Shown: piece by piece, positions 9,580 to 19,437 of the stretch
Layout: each line of letters starts with the position of its first letter
Numbering within the stretch: the stretch's first letter is position 1
NCBI GenBank assembly: GCA_963521185.1
Contig: CAUQTV010000003.1
Location: forward strand, 124,001-188,000
Direction of reading: 5' to 3'
Length of the DNA: 64,000 nt
DNA from: Enterobacter_D sp963521185
Lineage (GTDB): Bacteria; Pseudomonadota; Gammaproteobacteria; Enterobacterales; Enterobacteriaceae
Notes under the pieces: model-generated
The model's database searches: none
Told to the model about the DNA's origin: nothing
The model's input: only the letters and a program-made list of their open reading frames with translations
Made by a program: the position numbers and the translations under genes

Positions 9580-10875
9580 GTGCTGGAACGGCTGTCATGG
9601 AAAAGGCTGGTATTCGAACTGATCATCGCCTGTATTCCGGCTTTGATACTCGGCGCGATTTTTGGCTATCTGCCGTGGTTTTTACTGGCGTCAGTCACCG
9701 GGCTTTTAGTCTGGCATTTCTGGAACTTACTGCAACTGTCATGGTGGCTGTGGGTTGACAGAAGCATGACCCCTCCGCCGGGGCATGGCAGTTGGGAGCC
9801 GCTGCTTTACGGGCTGCATCAAATGCAGATGCGTAATAAAAAACGCCGTCGCGAGCTGGGTAGCCTTATCAAACGCTTTCGCAGCGGTGCCGAATCGCTG
9901 CCGGATGCGGTGGTGCTGACCACCGAAGAGGGCGCAATATTCTGGTGTAACGGCCTGGCGCAGCAACTTTTGGGACTGCGCTGGCCTGACGATAACGGCC
10001 AGAACATTTTGAACCTTCTGCGCTACCCGGAATTTACCCGCTATTTAAAGCATCAGGAGTTTGATAAGCCGCTTCACCTGGTGCTGAGCAATGGCCGGCA
10101 TCTGGAGATCCGCGTGATGCCTTACAGCGAGCAACAGCTGCTGATGGTCGCCCGTGATGTCACCCAGATGTACCAGCTTGAAGGGGCGCGGCGAAATTTC
10201 TTCGCCAACGTCAGTCACGAATTGCGTACACCGCTGACCGTTTTGCAGGGCTACCTGGAAATGATGCAGGAGCAAACCCTGGAAGGCGCGCCGCGTGAAA
10301 AAGCCCTGCATACGATGCGTGAGCAGACCTCGCGCATGGAAGGGCTGGTACGCCAGCTGTTAACGCTCTCCAAAATCGAAGCCTCGCCGGTGCAGCTACT
10401 CAATGAAACCATTGATGTGCCGATGATGCTGCGCGTGGTAGAACGTGAGGCGCAGACGCTGAGCCAGCAAAAGCACGAGCTGGAGTTTGACGTTGACCAG
10501 ACGCTTAAAGTGCTGGGCAGCGATGAGCAGATGCGCAGCGCCATTTCCAACCTGGTGTATAACGCGGTGAACCATACGCCGCCGGGTACGCACATTGCGG
10601 TGGCCTGGAAGCGCGTGGCGCACGGCGCTGAGTTCAGCGTGACGGACAATGGTCCGGGCATTGCGGCCGAGCATATTCCCCGTCTGACCGAGCGTTTCTA
10701 TCGCGTGGATAAAGCGCGTTCCCGCCAGACCGGCGGCAGTGGGCTGGGGCTGGCTATTGTTAAACATGCGGTTAATCATCACGATAGCCGCCTGGATATC
10801 AGCAGTACGCCTGGCAAAGGCACACGCTTTAGCTTTGTGCTACCCGAACGGATGATTGCCAAAAGCCTGAATTAA
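9580..10875 (+). CDS. phoR: Phosphate regulon sensor kinase PhoR
   Basis: The 431-residue product starts at a GTG. Two hydrophobic segments fill the first 55 residues, then comes a charged linker, a PAS domain (VVLTTEEGAIFWCNGLA), the HisKA box NVSHELRTPLTVLQGY with the phosphorylated histidine near residue 213, and ATPase motifs NAVNHTPPGT, DNGPGI and GGSGLGLAI. It is the inner-membrane kinase/phosphatase of PhoB that senses phosphate through the Pst system. Length and order match E. coli PhoR. Confidence 0.98.
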   Translation: MLERLSWKRLVFELIIACIPALILGAIFGYLPWFLLASVTGLLVWHFWNLLQLSWWLWVDRSMTPPPGHGSWEPLLYGLHQMQMRNKKRRRELGSLIKRFRSGAESLPDAVVLTTEEGAIFWCNGLAQQLLGLRWPDDNGQNILNLLRYPEFTRYLKHQEFDKPLHLVLSNGRHLEIRVMPYSEQQLLMVARDVTQMYQLEGARRNFFANVSHELRTPLTVLQGYLEMMQEQTLEGAPREKALHTMREQTSRMEGLVRQLLTLSKIEASPVQLLNETIDVPMMLRVVEREAQTLSQQKHELEFDVDQTLKVLGSDEQMRSAISNLVYNAVNHTPPGTHIAVAWKRVAHGAEFSVTDNGPGIAAEHIPRLTERFYRVDKARSRQTGGSGLGLAIVKHAVNHHDSRLDISSTPGKGTRFSFVLPERMIAKSLN

Positions 10876-10902
10876 CCGCGTAAGTGTCAGCATATCTTTC
10901 CA

Positions 10903-10930
10903 CAGGCCAGTCAAACTGGCCTGTTTCCGT
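10903..10930 (+). terminator. Rho-independent terminator after phoR
   Basis: CAGGCCAGT pairs perfectly with ACTGGCCTG across a 3-nt loop, followed by TTTCCGTT. It lies 28 nt after the phoR stop. Confidence 0.7.
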
Positions 10931-11283
10931 TGCAGTCAACGAATTTAACGCTGATTTTCCGACGTCTGATGCTTTTTTGTTCGCATGATAACCCATGTGT
11001 TTTTCTTATAGTTGGTGTTTTATGCCAGTCAGGATTCTGTAAGCGATATAACCATCTGGTTTTTAGATCCCGCCTTGCCTTTAAACGTTATAAGCGTTTA
11101 AATTGCGCCCCAGATATTGTCAGACCGACTGTATTTACGTGGTAAATCGAAAAACTATTCTTCGCCACGTCATGCGGGAAGCATTTCCCGCTGAAATTGG
11201 GTGACAGGGCCGCCGAATTGTTCCGCAGGGATCGGCGAAAATGTCATCGTTTTCAACACCACATCCACAGGCAGTAAACGTTT
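10931..11283 (+). other. brnQ upstream region, no gene seen
   Basis: This 353-nt stretch separates the phoR terminator from brnQ. An open frame of 71 codons at 10930-11145 has no ribosome binding site and no recognisable family, so it is not called. The segment presumably carries the brnQ promoter and a long leader; I could not fix -10/-35 boxes with confidence. Confidence 0.4.
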
Positions 11284-12603
11284 ATGACCCATCATTTAAA
11301 ACCACGAGACATTATGGCTCTGGGCTTTATGACCTTCGCCCTGTTCGTAGGCGCAGGTAACATCATTTTCCCGCCAATGGTCGGCTTGCAGGCCGGTGAG
11401 CACGTCTGGACAGCGGCATTTGGTTTTCTTATCACCGCCGTCGGACTGCCGGTCCTAACCGTGGTGGCGCTGGCAAAAGTGGGCGGCGGTATCGACAGCC
11501 TCAGCTCACCGATCGGCAAATCAGCCGGTGTGCTGCTGGCGACAGTATGTTATCTGGCCGTTGGCCCATTATTCGCTATTCCGCGCACCACCACCGTGTC
11601 GTTCGAAGTCGGGATCGCCCCGCTGACCGGTGACGGCGCAGCGCCGCTGCTGATTTACAGCCTGATCTATTTTGCGCTGGTGATCCTGGTGTCGCTCTAT
11701 CCGGGCAAGCTGCTGGATACGGTCGGTAACTTCCTCGCACCGATGAAAATCGTCGCGCTGTCTGTGCTGTCCATCGCCGCTATCGTCTGGCCAGCCGGTC
11801 CCATCAGCCACGCTATGGACGCCTACGCCAATGCCTCTTTCTCCAACGGCTTTGTGAACGGTTATCTGACCATGGATACGCTGGGCGCAATGGTCTTTGG
11901 TATTGTGATTGTGAATGCCGCACGTTCTCGCGGCGTGACGGAATCCCGTCTGCTGACGCGCTACACCATTTGGGCGGGCCTGATTGCCGGTGTTGGCCTG
12001 ACGCTGCTCTACATGGCACTGTTCCGTCTGGGTTCCGACAGCGGCACGCTGGTGGCGCAGTCTGCTAACGGCGCGGCTATTTCGCATGCTTACGTGCAGC
12101 ACACCTTCGGCGGCGCGGGTAGCCTGCTGCTGGCGGCGCTGATTTTCCTTGCGTGCCTGGTGACGGCGGTTGGCCTGACCTGTGCGTGTGCCGAATTCTT
12201 CGCGCAGTATCTGCCGTTCTCGTATCGCACGCTGGCGTTTATCCTCGGTGGCTTCTCAATGCTGGTGTCGAACCTCGGCCTGAGCCATCTGATCCAGATT
12301 TCGATTCCGGTGCTGACCGCGATTTATCCGCCGTGTATCGCACTGGTTGTATTAAGCTTTACCCGCTCATGGTGGCATAATTCGTCGCGCATCATCGCGC
12401 CAGCCATGTTCATTAGCCTGGCGTTCGGTATCCTCGACGGGATTAAAGCGTCTGCCTTTGGCGACGTGCTTCCGGCCTGGACGCAGCGTTTACCGCTGGC
12501 CGAGCAGGGACTGGCCTGGCTGATGCCAACCGTTGTCATGGTCGTGCTGGCCGTGGTCTGGGATCGCGCCGCAGGGCGTCAGGTGACCTCCAGCGCACAT
12601 TAA
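11284..12603 (+). CDS. brnQ: Branched-chain amino acid:cation symporter BrnQ
   Basis: The 439-residue product has exactly the length of E. coli BrnQ and is collinear from MTHHLKPRDIMALGFMTFALFVGAGNIIFPP to DRAAGRQVTSSAH. About twelve membrane segments are visible. It is the inner-membrane LIV-II system that imports leucine, isoleucine and valine with sodium. It is followed by a strong terminator and then proY, as in E. coli. Confidence 0.97.
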   Translation: MTHHLKPRDIMALGFMTFALFVGAGNIIFPPMVGLQAGEHVWTAAFGFLITAVGLPVLTVVALAKVGGGIDSLSSPIGKSAGVLLATVCYLAVGPLFAIPRTTTVSFEVGIAPLTGDGAAPLLIYSLIYFALVILVSLYPGKLLDTVGNFLAPMKIVALSVLSIAAIVWPAGPISHAMDAYANASFSNGFVNGYLTMDTLGAMVFGIVIVNAARSRGVTESRLLTRYTIWAGLIAGVGLTLLYMALFRLGSDSGTLVAQSANGAAISHAYVQHTFGGAGSLLLAALIFLACLVTAVGLTCACAEFFAQYLPFSYRTLAFILGGFSMLVSNLGLSHLIQISIPVLTAIYPPCIALVVLSFTRSWWHNSSRIIAPAMFISLAFGILDGIKASAFGDVLPAWTQRLPLAEQGLAWLMPTVVMVVLAVVWDRAAGRQVTSSAH

Positions 12604-12620
12604 TTAGCGGTTGCTTGTTT

Positions 12621-12655
12621 AACCACGGGGCTTACAATCCCGTGGTTTTTTTATT
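12621..12655 (+). terminator. Rho-independent terminator after brnQ
   Basis: AACCACGGG pairs with CCCGTGGTT across a 9-nt loop and is followed by a run of T residues. Confidence 0.85.
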
Positions 12656-12677
12656 TTTGGTAACGGCACGGGAAACA

Positions 12678-14027
12678 ATGGAAAGTACTAACAAGCTAAA
12701 GCGGGGCTTAAGCACCCGGCACATCCGCTTTATGGCGCTCGGCTCGGCGATTGGCACGGGCCTTTTCTATGGCTCGGCGGATGCCATTAAAATGGCCGGA
12801 CCCAGCGTGCTGCTGGCCTACATTATTGGCGGCGTCGCGGCGTATATCATCATGCGCGCGCTGGGCGAAATGTCCGTGCATAATCCGTCTGCCAGCTCCT
12901 TTTCCCGCTATGCGCAGGAAAACCTCGGCCCGCTCGCCGGGTACATTACGGGCTGGACCTACTGCTTCGAAATCCTCATTGTGGCTATCGCGGACGTCAC
13001 CGCCTTTGGCATTTATATGGGCGTCTGGTTTCCGGCGGTGCCGCACTGGATATGGGTGCTGAGCGTGGTGATGATCATCTGCGCCGTGAACCTGATGAGC
13101 GTGAAGGTGTTTGGCGAGCTGGAGTTTTGGTTCTCCTTCTTCAAGGTCGCGACCATTATCGTCATGATCGCGGCGGGCTTTGGCATCATCATTTGGGGCA
13201 TTGGCAACGGCGGGCAGCCCACCGGGATCCACAACCTGTGGAGTAACGGCGGCTTCTTTAGCAACGGCTGGCTCGGCATGGTGATGTCGCTACAAATGGT
13301 GATGTTTGCCTACGGCGGCATTGAAATTATCGGCATTACCGCCGGTGAAGCGAAAGATCCGCAGACCTCTATTCCGCGCGCCATCAACTCTGTTCCGATG
13401 CGTATTCTGGTGTTTTACGTCGGTACGCTGTTTGTCATCATGTCGATCTACCCGTGGAACCAGGTCGGCACCGAAGGCAGTCCGTTTGTGCTGACCTTCC
13501 AGCATCTCGGCATCGCCTTTGCGGCCAGCATTCTTAACTTCGTGGTGCTCACGGCGTCGCTGTCGGCCATTAACAGCGATGTGTTTGGCGTAGGCCGCAT
13601 GCTGCACGGTATGGCGGAGCAGGGCAGTGCACCGAAGATATTTGCCAAAACCTCGCGTCGGGGCATTCCGTGGGTGACGGTCGTGGTCATGACCGTGGCG
13701 CTGCTGTTTGCGGCCTGGCTCAACTACATCATGCCGGAAAACGTCTTTCTGGTGATCGCGTCGCTGGCGACCTTTGCTACCGTGTGGGTGTGGATCATGA
13801 TCCTGCTGTCGCAGATCGCCTTCCGTCGTCGCCTGCCGCCGGAAGAGGTGAAAGCGCTGAAATTTAAGGTTCCGGGCGGCGTCCCTACCACCATCGTGGG
13901 CCTTGTATTCCTGGTGTTTATCATCGGTCTGATCGGCTATCATCCGGAAACGCGCATTTCGTTGTACGTTGGCTTTGCCTGGATTGCGCTGCTGCTGGTG
14001 GGCTGGAAATTCCGCCGCCGCGCGTAA
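12678..14027 (+). CDS. proY: Proline-specific permease ProY (APC family)
   Basis: The 449-residue product begins MESTNKLKRGLSTRHIRFMALGSAIGTGLF, the conserved first helix of amino acid/polyamine/organocation permeases, and is nearly identical to E. coli ProY. The upstream frame to 12615 would start inside the brnQ terminator, so the ATG at 12678 is used. About twelve membrane helices are present. In E. coli ProY is a cryptic proline transporter; the substrate here is inferred by homology. Confidence 0.95.
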   Translation: MESTNKLKRGLSTRHIRFMALGSAIGTGLFYGSADAIKMAGPSVLLAYIIGGVAAYIIMRALGEMSVHNPSASSFSRYAQENLGPLAGYITGWTYCFEILIVAIADVTAFGIYMGVWFPAVPHWIWVLSVVMIICAVNLMSVKVFGELEFWFSFFKVATIIVMIAAGFGIIIWGIGNGGQPTGIHNLWSNGGFFSNGWLGMVMSLQMVMFAYGGIEIIGITAGEAKDPQTSIPRAINSVPMRILVFYVGTLFVIMSIYPWNQVGTEGSPFVLTFQHLGIAFAASILNFVVLTASLSAINSDVFGVGRMLHGMAEQGSAPKIFAKTSRRGIPWVTVVVMTVALLFAAWLNYIMPENVFLVIASLATFATVWVWIMILLSQIAFRRRLPPEEVKALKFKVPGGVPTTIVGLVFLVFIIGLIGYHPETRISLYVGFAWIALLLVGWKFRRRA

Positions 14028-14036
14028 ATGCCGCAT

Positions 14037-14066
14037 ATCAGGGGAGCACCTCTCCCCTGATTTTCC
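14037..14066 (+). terminator. Rho-independent terminator after proY
   Basis: ATCAGGGGAG pairs with CTCCCCTGAT across a short CACCT loop and is followed by TTTCCTTTC. Confidence 0.8.
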
Positions 14067-14216
14067 TTTCGTGTTCTACACCCATCGCGCCGTTGTTCTG
14101 TCTGCGCCCCCGATCTCACCCCCTGAAATAAAACGAAAAGAGGAGTAGCGCTAAACGGGGCTGTGGCAAGGTGGCGTCATTTTTCACTCAGGGATAACCG
14201 TTTAAGGGGAAAACCG

Positions 14217-16034
14217 ATGTTGAACGCCTGGCATCTTCCGGTTGCGCCGTTTGTAAAACAGAATAAAGATCAGCTGTTTATCACGCTATGGCTGATGGGA
14301 ACCGACCTGCCGACGCGGGTCAAACTGCGTGCGGAAGAAGATAATGAAGAGATCTCTATTGAGATGCATCCTCTGCGCACGTCACCGCAGCCGGGCGTCA
14401 CGGGCTGGCGCGGTGCCATCAATTTAGCCAGCGGCCAGGCGCGCCGTCGCTACAGCTTTAAACTGTTGTGGGACAACCGCCAGCGCTGGTTTACGCCGCA
14501 GGGTTTCAGCCGCTTTCCCCCCGCGCGCCTGGAGCAGTTTGCCGTTGATTTCCCCGACAATGGCCCACAATGGGTGGCCGATCAGGTCTTTTATCAGATC
14601 TTCCCCGATCGCTTTGCCCGCAGCCTGCCGCGCGAAAACAATCAGGACAACGTCTACTACCACCATGCGGCGGGGCAGAACATCGTGCTGCGTGACTGGG
14701 ATGAACCGCTCACCGCAGAGGCCGGGGGATCGACCTTTTACGGCGGCGATCTGGACGGCATCAGCGAAAAATTACCCTACCTGAAAAAACTCGGCGTGAC
14801 GGCGCTGTACCTGAATCCGGTATTTATCGCCCCGAGTGTGCACAAGTACGACACCGAAGATTATCGCCATGTGGATCCGCAGTTTGGCGGCGATCAGGCG
14901 CTGCTGCGGCTGCGCGACAATACCCGGCGCGAGGGGATGCGTCTGCTGCTCGACGGCGTGTTCAACCACAGTGGCGATTCGCATGCGTGGTTCGACCGGC
15001 ATAATCGCGGCACCGGTGGGGCGTGCCACAATCCCGATTCCGGCTGGCGTGAGTGGTACAGCTTCTCCGCTGACGGGCATGCGCTGGACTGGCTTGGCTA
15101 TCCCAGTTTACCGAAGCTCGATTACCGCGCCGGGACGCTGGTGGATGAGATTTACAAAGGCGAAGACAGCATTGTGCGCCACTGGCTGAAAGCGCCGTGG
15201 AGCATGGACGGCTGGCGACTGGATGTGGTGCACATGCTCGGTGAGTCAGGCGGCGCGCATAATAATCTGCTGCACGTTTCCGGCATCAGCCAGGCGGCAA
15301 AAGAGACGCTGCCGCAGGCGTATATCGTCGGCGAGCATTTCGGCGACGCGCGCCAGTGGTTGCAGGCGGATGCCGAAGATGCCGCAATGAACTACCGGGG
15401 CTTTACCCTCCCGCTGTGGGGATTTCTCGCCAACACGGACATCTCTTACGATCCGCAACAGCTTGACGCCCACGACTGCATGGCGTGGATGGATAACTAC
15501 CGCGCGGGGCTATCGCATCAACAGCAATTGCGCATGTTTAACCAGCTCGACAGCCACGACACCAGCCGCTTTAAAACGCTGCTCGGCAAAGACGTGGCCC
15601 GCCTGCCGCTGGCGGTGATCTGGCTGTTTAGCTGGCCTGGCGTGCCATGCATTTATTACGGCGACGAAGTGGGGCTGGATGGCAATAACGATCCCTTCTG
15701 CCGCAAGCCGTTCCCCTGGGATAAGCGCAAACAGGATCTCAATCTGTTGGCCCTTTACCAGCGTATGACCCGGCTGCGCAAGAAAAGCCGCGCGCTGCGT
15801 CACGGCGGTTGTCAGGTCCTGCATGCGGAGGGGGATGTGGTGGTGTTTGTTCGCGTTTATCGCCATGAGCGCGTACTGGTGGCGATTAACCGTGGTCAGC
15901 CGTGCGAGGTGGTGCTCACGGATCTTCCGCTACTCAACGTCAACGCCTGGCAGTTGAAAGAGGGCAAAGGGGCGCTTGACGACGGGATCCTGAGTTTGCC
16001 CGCCGTGTCGGCGTCTGTCTGGAGTGGGAACTGA
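14217..16034 (+). CDS. malZ: Maltodextrin glucosidase MalZ (GH13)
   Basis: The 605-residue product starts MLNAWHLPVAPFVKQ and matches E. coli MalZ throughout. An N-terminal starch-binding-like domain is followed by a GH13 barrel with LLLDGVFNHSG, catalytic aspartate in GWRLDVVHML, catalytic glutamate in YIVGEHFGD and the third acid in NQLDSHDTSRF. It is a cytosolic enzyme that removes glucose from the reducing end of maltodextrins and takes part in the MalT regulon. AGGGG before the ATG supports this start over the one at 14163. Confidence 0.97.
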   Translation: MLNAWHLPVAPFVKQNKDQLFITLWLMGTDLPTRVKLRAEEDNEEISIEMHPLRTSPQPGVTGWRGAINLASGQARRRYSFKLLWDNRQRWFTPQGFSRFPPARLEQFAVDFPDNGPQWVADQVFYQIFPDRFARSLPRENNQDNVYYHHAAGQNIVLRDWDEPLTAEAGGSTFYGGDLDGISEKLPYLKKLGVTALYLNPVFIAPSVHKYDTEDYRHVDPQFGGDQALLRLRDNTRREGMRLLLDGVFNHSGDSHAWFDRHNRGTGGACHNPDSGWREWYSFSADGHALDWLGYPSLPKLDYRAGTLVDEIYKGEDSIVRHWLKAPWSMDGWRLDVVHMLGESGGAHNNLLHVSGISQAAKETLPQAYIVGEHFGDARQWLQADAEDAAMNYRGFTLPLWGFLANTDISYDPQQLDAHDCMAWMDNYRAGLSHQQQLRMFNQLDSHDTSRFKTLLGKDVARLPLAVIWLFSWPGVPCIYYGDEVGLDGNNDPFCRKPFPWDKRKQDLNLLALYQRMTRLRKKSRALRHGGCQVLHAEGDVVVFVRVYRHERVLVAINRGQPCEVVLTDLPLLNVNAWQLKEGKGALDDGILSLPAVSASVWSGN

Positions 16035-16195
16035 CGGCGGCGCAGATGCCGGGTGGCGGCGTTTTGTCATGCCCGGTCTTTCTGTTTTTGCACCGCGTTA
16101 AAATCCGAATTTATCGCGTTTTATAATCCCGTTATGGGAAGTTGTAACAAACCCTGCCACTCTAGGCCTGTTCAGGGAATAGTGAAGGGTGACAT

Positions 16196-18766
16196 ATGGA
16201 TGGTCTGTTAGTCATTGGCGGCATTGTGCTTTTTTTCATGGCGGTTACGGCATTAAACCGGAATGCCGCACTCCGCAACGAGCTGGCCGCGTTACGCGAG
16301 AAAGTGAGCGCACTCGACGCGCGGCTCGCCACCACGGGTACGCTTGCGCCGCCCGACGCGACCGCCGAGCCGGTAGCGACAATCGCGACTGCTGAGCCGG
16401 TGGCAACAATCGCGACCACCCATAGCGCGCCACCGCCCGCACCTGCGCATTCAGCCGCGAAACCGGATATCTTCAATGGCGTCATGCACTCCCTTGTGCG
16501 CTGGTTTATGCAGGGAAATCCGCTGGCGAAAGTGGGGATCGTGCTGCTGTTTATCGGCATCGCGTTTTTACTGCGCTATACCGCTGAGCACGCACGCTTT
16601 CCCCTGGAGTGGCGTCTGGCGACGACGGCGCTGGGCGCAATGGGACTGCTGGCGCTGGGCTGGCGGCTGCGGCATAAGCAACCTGTCTATGCGCTAATCT
16701 TACAGGGCGGGTCGGCTGGCGCGCTCTATCTGACAGTTTTTGGTGCTTTCCGACTCTGGCACATGCTGCCCGTAAGCCTGGCATTTGGGCTACTGCTGGT
16801 GATTTGCGCCGCAAGCGTTGGGCTGGCTCTTCTGCAAAATGCCCTGAGCCTGGCCATGCTGGCAAGCCTGGGCGGTTATCTGGCTCCGCTGTTGCTCTCT
16901 GACGGGGCCGGTCATCATGTGGTGCTTTTCGCGTTTTACCTGCTGCTGTCATCGGGGATCCTGACCATTAGCGTCTGGAGGCACTGGCGCGAACTCAATC
17001 TCCTCGGGCTGTTTTTCACCTTTGGCGTGGGCGGCGTCTGGGGGGTACAGGACCATCAACCAGCCTACTACGTGAGCTGCCAGATCCTCTTGATCGCCAA
17101 CGTGCTGTTGTTTGGCGTCGGCAGCGTGCTGCTTTCGTTACGCGCGCAGGGCAAAGGCAAACGGCTTATCGACGGTGTTTTAGTGTTTGTCCCGCCGCTG
17201 TTGGGGTTTGGGATGCAGGTCAGCCTGACGCAGTTTATGCCCAATGGCCCAGGCCTCAGTGCACTGGGCTTTGGGATTGCCTATCTGTCGCTGGCCTGGC
17301 TGGCTCTGCGGCGCTATCCGTCGCTCGAAAAGTCGCTGGGCATTGCTGCCCTGGCGCTGGGCTGTACCTTTGCGACGCTGGCGATACCCCTGGCCTTTTC
17401 AGCCCGCTGGACGGCGATGGCCTGGGCGCTGGAGGGCCTGGGCGTGCTCTGGCTTGGCGTGCAACAGCAACAACTGCGGATGAGTTACAGCGGCACTGGG
17501 CTGTTAATACTGGCTTTTGGCAGCGGCATTTGGGCGCTGACACACAGTACAACGCTGTTTTCCGCCATGATGATTTTTACGGTACTCAGCCTGTGCTGGT
17601 TAGCCGCGGCGTGGCTGTGGCGCGTTGCTCAGCAGCACACCCTGAGCGATGGGTTACTGGCGGGAGGAATTGCATTCTGGCTTGTCGCGCTCGCGGCAGC
17701 ATCACAGCAACTGCTGCATAACGCTGTGCATCCAGGCTTTGGCATCCTGGCGTTGCTGGCGCTCTCCGTATGGGGCTGGCGCTATGTCAGCTTACGGCTA
17801 AGCTGGACAGCGCTCGGGTCAGCCCAGTGGCTGCTGTGGCCTGGTATGTTGTTGATGCTGTTTTATCAAATCCGACAGGGGGACATTTTTACCGCGGGTT
17901 GGGAAAACCTGGCGTGGCTGATGGCATTACCTTGCGCCTGCCTGCTGCTCTTTTTTGATGGACATAAGGTGGAGGATAAACTGTCGCAGGGGCTGCATGT
18001 GTCGCTGTTCTGGATGATCCTGCTGGCATTGCTGATGGAGCTTTTCTGGTTTGCGCGCGGCCTTCCTGCGGGAATGGAAGCCTGGCGTAGCGGGATCCTC
18101 ATGGCGGCGGGCGGCGTCACGGTGATCGCCGTCTGTGTGGCCATCAGGTTTTGCGGGTGGCCGTTTGCCTGCTGGCCCGGCCTCTATGGCTCGTTGGCGC
18201 TTGCCCCTGTGCTGGCGCTTTTGGTTCCCCTCTTGCTGCTCGCCAACCTGCAAAATGGCATCGTGACGGCGCAGCCCTATTTACCCCTGCTCAACCCGCT
18301 GGAAGGCGGGGCCGCGCTGGGGCTGGTCGGACTCTTTTTGTTTACCCGGCGTGTGCAAGGGTGTTGTGCTGGGGTGTGGATGTCGTTACGTCCTGTTCTG
18401 CCCATTCTTACCGCTGCCTGTGCGTTCTGGTGGCTCAACGGTATGCTGCTTCGCGCGCTGGCTTACTATGGCGATATCAACTGGGCTGTCGAAAACTTGT
18501 GGCATTCGCGAGGGGTTCAGACCGCGTTCGCGCTGTTCTGGATGCTCGTGTCGCTGGTTATTATGGTGACGGCTAACCGCACCGGCACCCGGAAGAGGTG
18601 GTTTAGCGGGGCGGCGCTGCTGCTGGTGGTTATTGTCAAACTGATGCTGATCGACAGCGCCCGCGGAGGCGGGCTGGCGCGGGCGGTGGCGTTTATTGGC
18701 GTGGCGATCCTGGTGCTTATTGTGGGGTATTTTTCACCCCTGCCGCCGAAAGAGGCTGACGCTTAG
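16196..18766 (+). CDS. Large DUF2339-type polytopic membrane protein
   Basis: The 856-residue product has an N-terminal hydrophobic helix (LLVIGGIVLFFMAVTAL), a short coiled-coil segment (residues about 23-45), an Ala/Pro/Thr-rich linker with a perfect nine-residue tandem repeat EPVATIATA at residues 57-74, then roughly twenty or more hydrophobic helices. The layout, with WFMQGNPLAKVGIVLLFIGIAFLLRY at the first core helix, is that of DUF2339 proteins, whose function is unknown. It lies between malZ and acpH, a position empty in E. coli K-12, and its stop overlaps the convergent acpH stop by 4 nt. Confidence 0.8.
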   Translation: MDGLLVIGGIVLFFMAVTALNRNAALRNELAALREKVSALDARLATTGTLAPPDATAEPVATIATAEPVATIATTHSAPPPAPAHSAAKPDIFNGVMHSLVRWFMQGNPLAKVGIVLLFIGIAFLLRYTAEHARFPLEWRLATTALGAMGLLALGWRLRHKQPVYALILQGGSAGALYLTVFGAFRLWHMLPVSLAFGLLLVICAASVGLALLQNALSLAMLASLGGYLAPLLLSDGAGHHVVLFAFYLLLSSGILTISVWRHWRELNLLGLFFTFGVGGVWGVQDHQPAYYVSCQILLIANVLLFGVGSVLLSLRAQGKGKRLIDGVLVFVPPLLGFGMQVSLTQFMPNGPGLSALGFGIAYLSLAWLALRRYPSLEKSLGIAALALGCTFATLAIPLAFSARWTAMAWALEGLGVLWLGVQQQQLRMSYSGTGLLILAFGSGIWALTHSTTLFSAMMIFTVLSLCWLAAAWLWRVAQQHTLSDGLLAGGIAFWLVALAAASQQLLHNAVHPGFGILALLALSVWGWRYVSLRLSWTALGSAQWLLWPGMLLMLFYQIRQGDIFTAGWENLAWLMALPCACLLLFFDGHKVEDKLSQGLHVSLFWMILLALLMELFWFARGLPAGMEAWRSGILMAAGGVTVIAVCVAIRFCGWPFACWPGLYGSLALAPVLALLVPLLLLANLQNGIVTAQPYLPLLNPLEGGAALGLVGLFLFTRRVQGCCAGVWMSLRPVLPILTAACAFWWLNGMLLRALAYYGDINWAVENLWHSRGVQTAFALFWMLVSLVIMVTANRTGTRKRWFSGAALLLVVIVKLMLIDSARGGGLARAVAFIGVAILVLIVGYFSPLPPKEADA

Positions 18767-19344
18767 AGCTGTTTATTGACGGCCTGCGCCATCATGCGCG
18801 GATAAAACTGCCAGAACAGCGTTTCCAGCTGTGCATAATGGCGGTCCAGATCCTGCCAGGAGTCGCGCAGGGCGTCCAGTTTTGGGCGGCGGCTGGCCAT
18901 GCCGTTGAGCACCTGCTGAATAAACGCCATCTCCCGGTAGCGCTCCAGCCATTTTTCCGACCACAAATAGTCGTTAAGATTGACAAAGCGCGGCGGTGAT
19001 TCCGGCAGGATCGTCGCCACCTGCGCATGGGCATAGCCGATAAAATCGTGCAGCGGCAGGTCAGGAGAAACGCGTGACCAGTGGCGAGAGAGAAAGTGAT
19101 CCCACATCACGTCGAGCGTAATCGGCGCGACCCGGCGCGTTTGCGGGCGAAACCACGCGCGTGCTTCACGCACCTCCGGCAGATTATCGGTCAGCACGTC
19201 AATGCGCCGATGCATATGAATGCCGTCAACCACGTCGGGGGCGTACTCACCCTGCGGGTTGCCACGCACAAAATCGGCCAGCAGATTGCCAGGCAAAGAG
19301 CTGTTTGCCAGGTGAGCGAGGTGTAAATGTGCGAGAAAATTCAT
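18763..19344 (-). CDS. acpH: Acyl carrier protein phosphodiesterase AcpH
   Basis: The 193-residue product has the same length as E. coli AcpH (YajB) and begins MNFLAHLHLAHLANSSLPGNLLADFVRGN, with the conserved metal-binding His/Asp residues and the IHMHRRIDVLTD segment. It removes the 4'-phosphopantetheine arm from acyl carrier protein in the cytosol. It is divergent from queA and convergent with the DUF2339 gene. Confidence 0.95.
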   Translation of the reverse strand: MNFLAHLHLAHLANSSLPGNLLADFVRGNPQGEYAPDVVDGIHMHRRIDVLTDNLPEVREARAWFRPQTRRVAPITLDVMWDHFLSRHWSRVSPDLPLHDFIGYAHAQVATILPESPPRFVNLNDYLWSEKWLERYREMAFIQQVLNGMASRRPKLDALRDSWQDLDRHYAQLETLFWQFYPRMMAQAVNKQL

Positions 19345-19437
19345 CGTTTATTATCTGTCCAAATGCGGCTAACGGTTGCAGCGAAGTGGCTCGGGCACTA
19401 GACTACCCGCCTCTTAATTATGTCTCGAGTTAGTGTC

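Noticed and set aside
10930..11145. Open frame of 71 codons before brnQ
   Set aside because: No ribosome binding site or recognisable sequence; the region is better read as brnQ leader.
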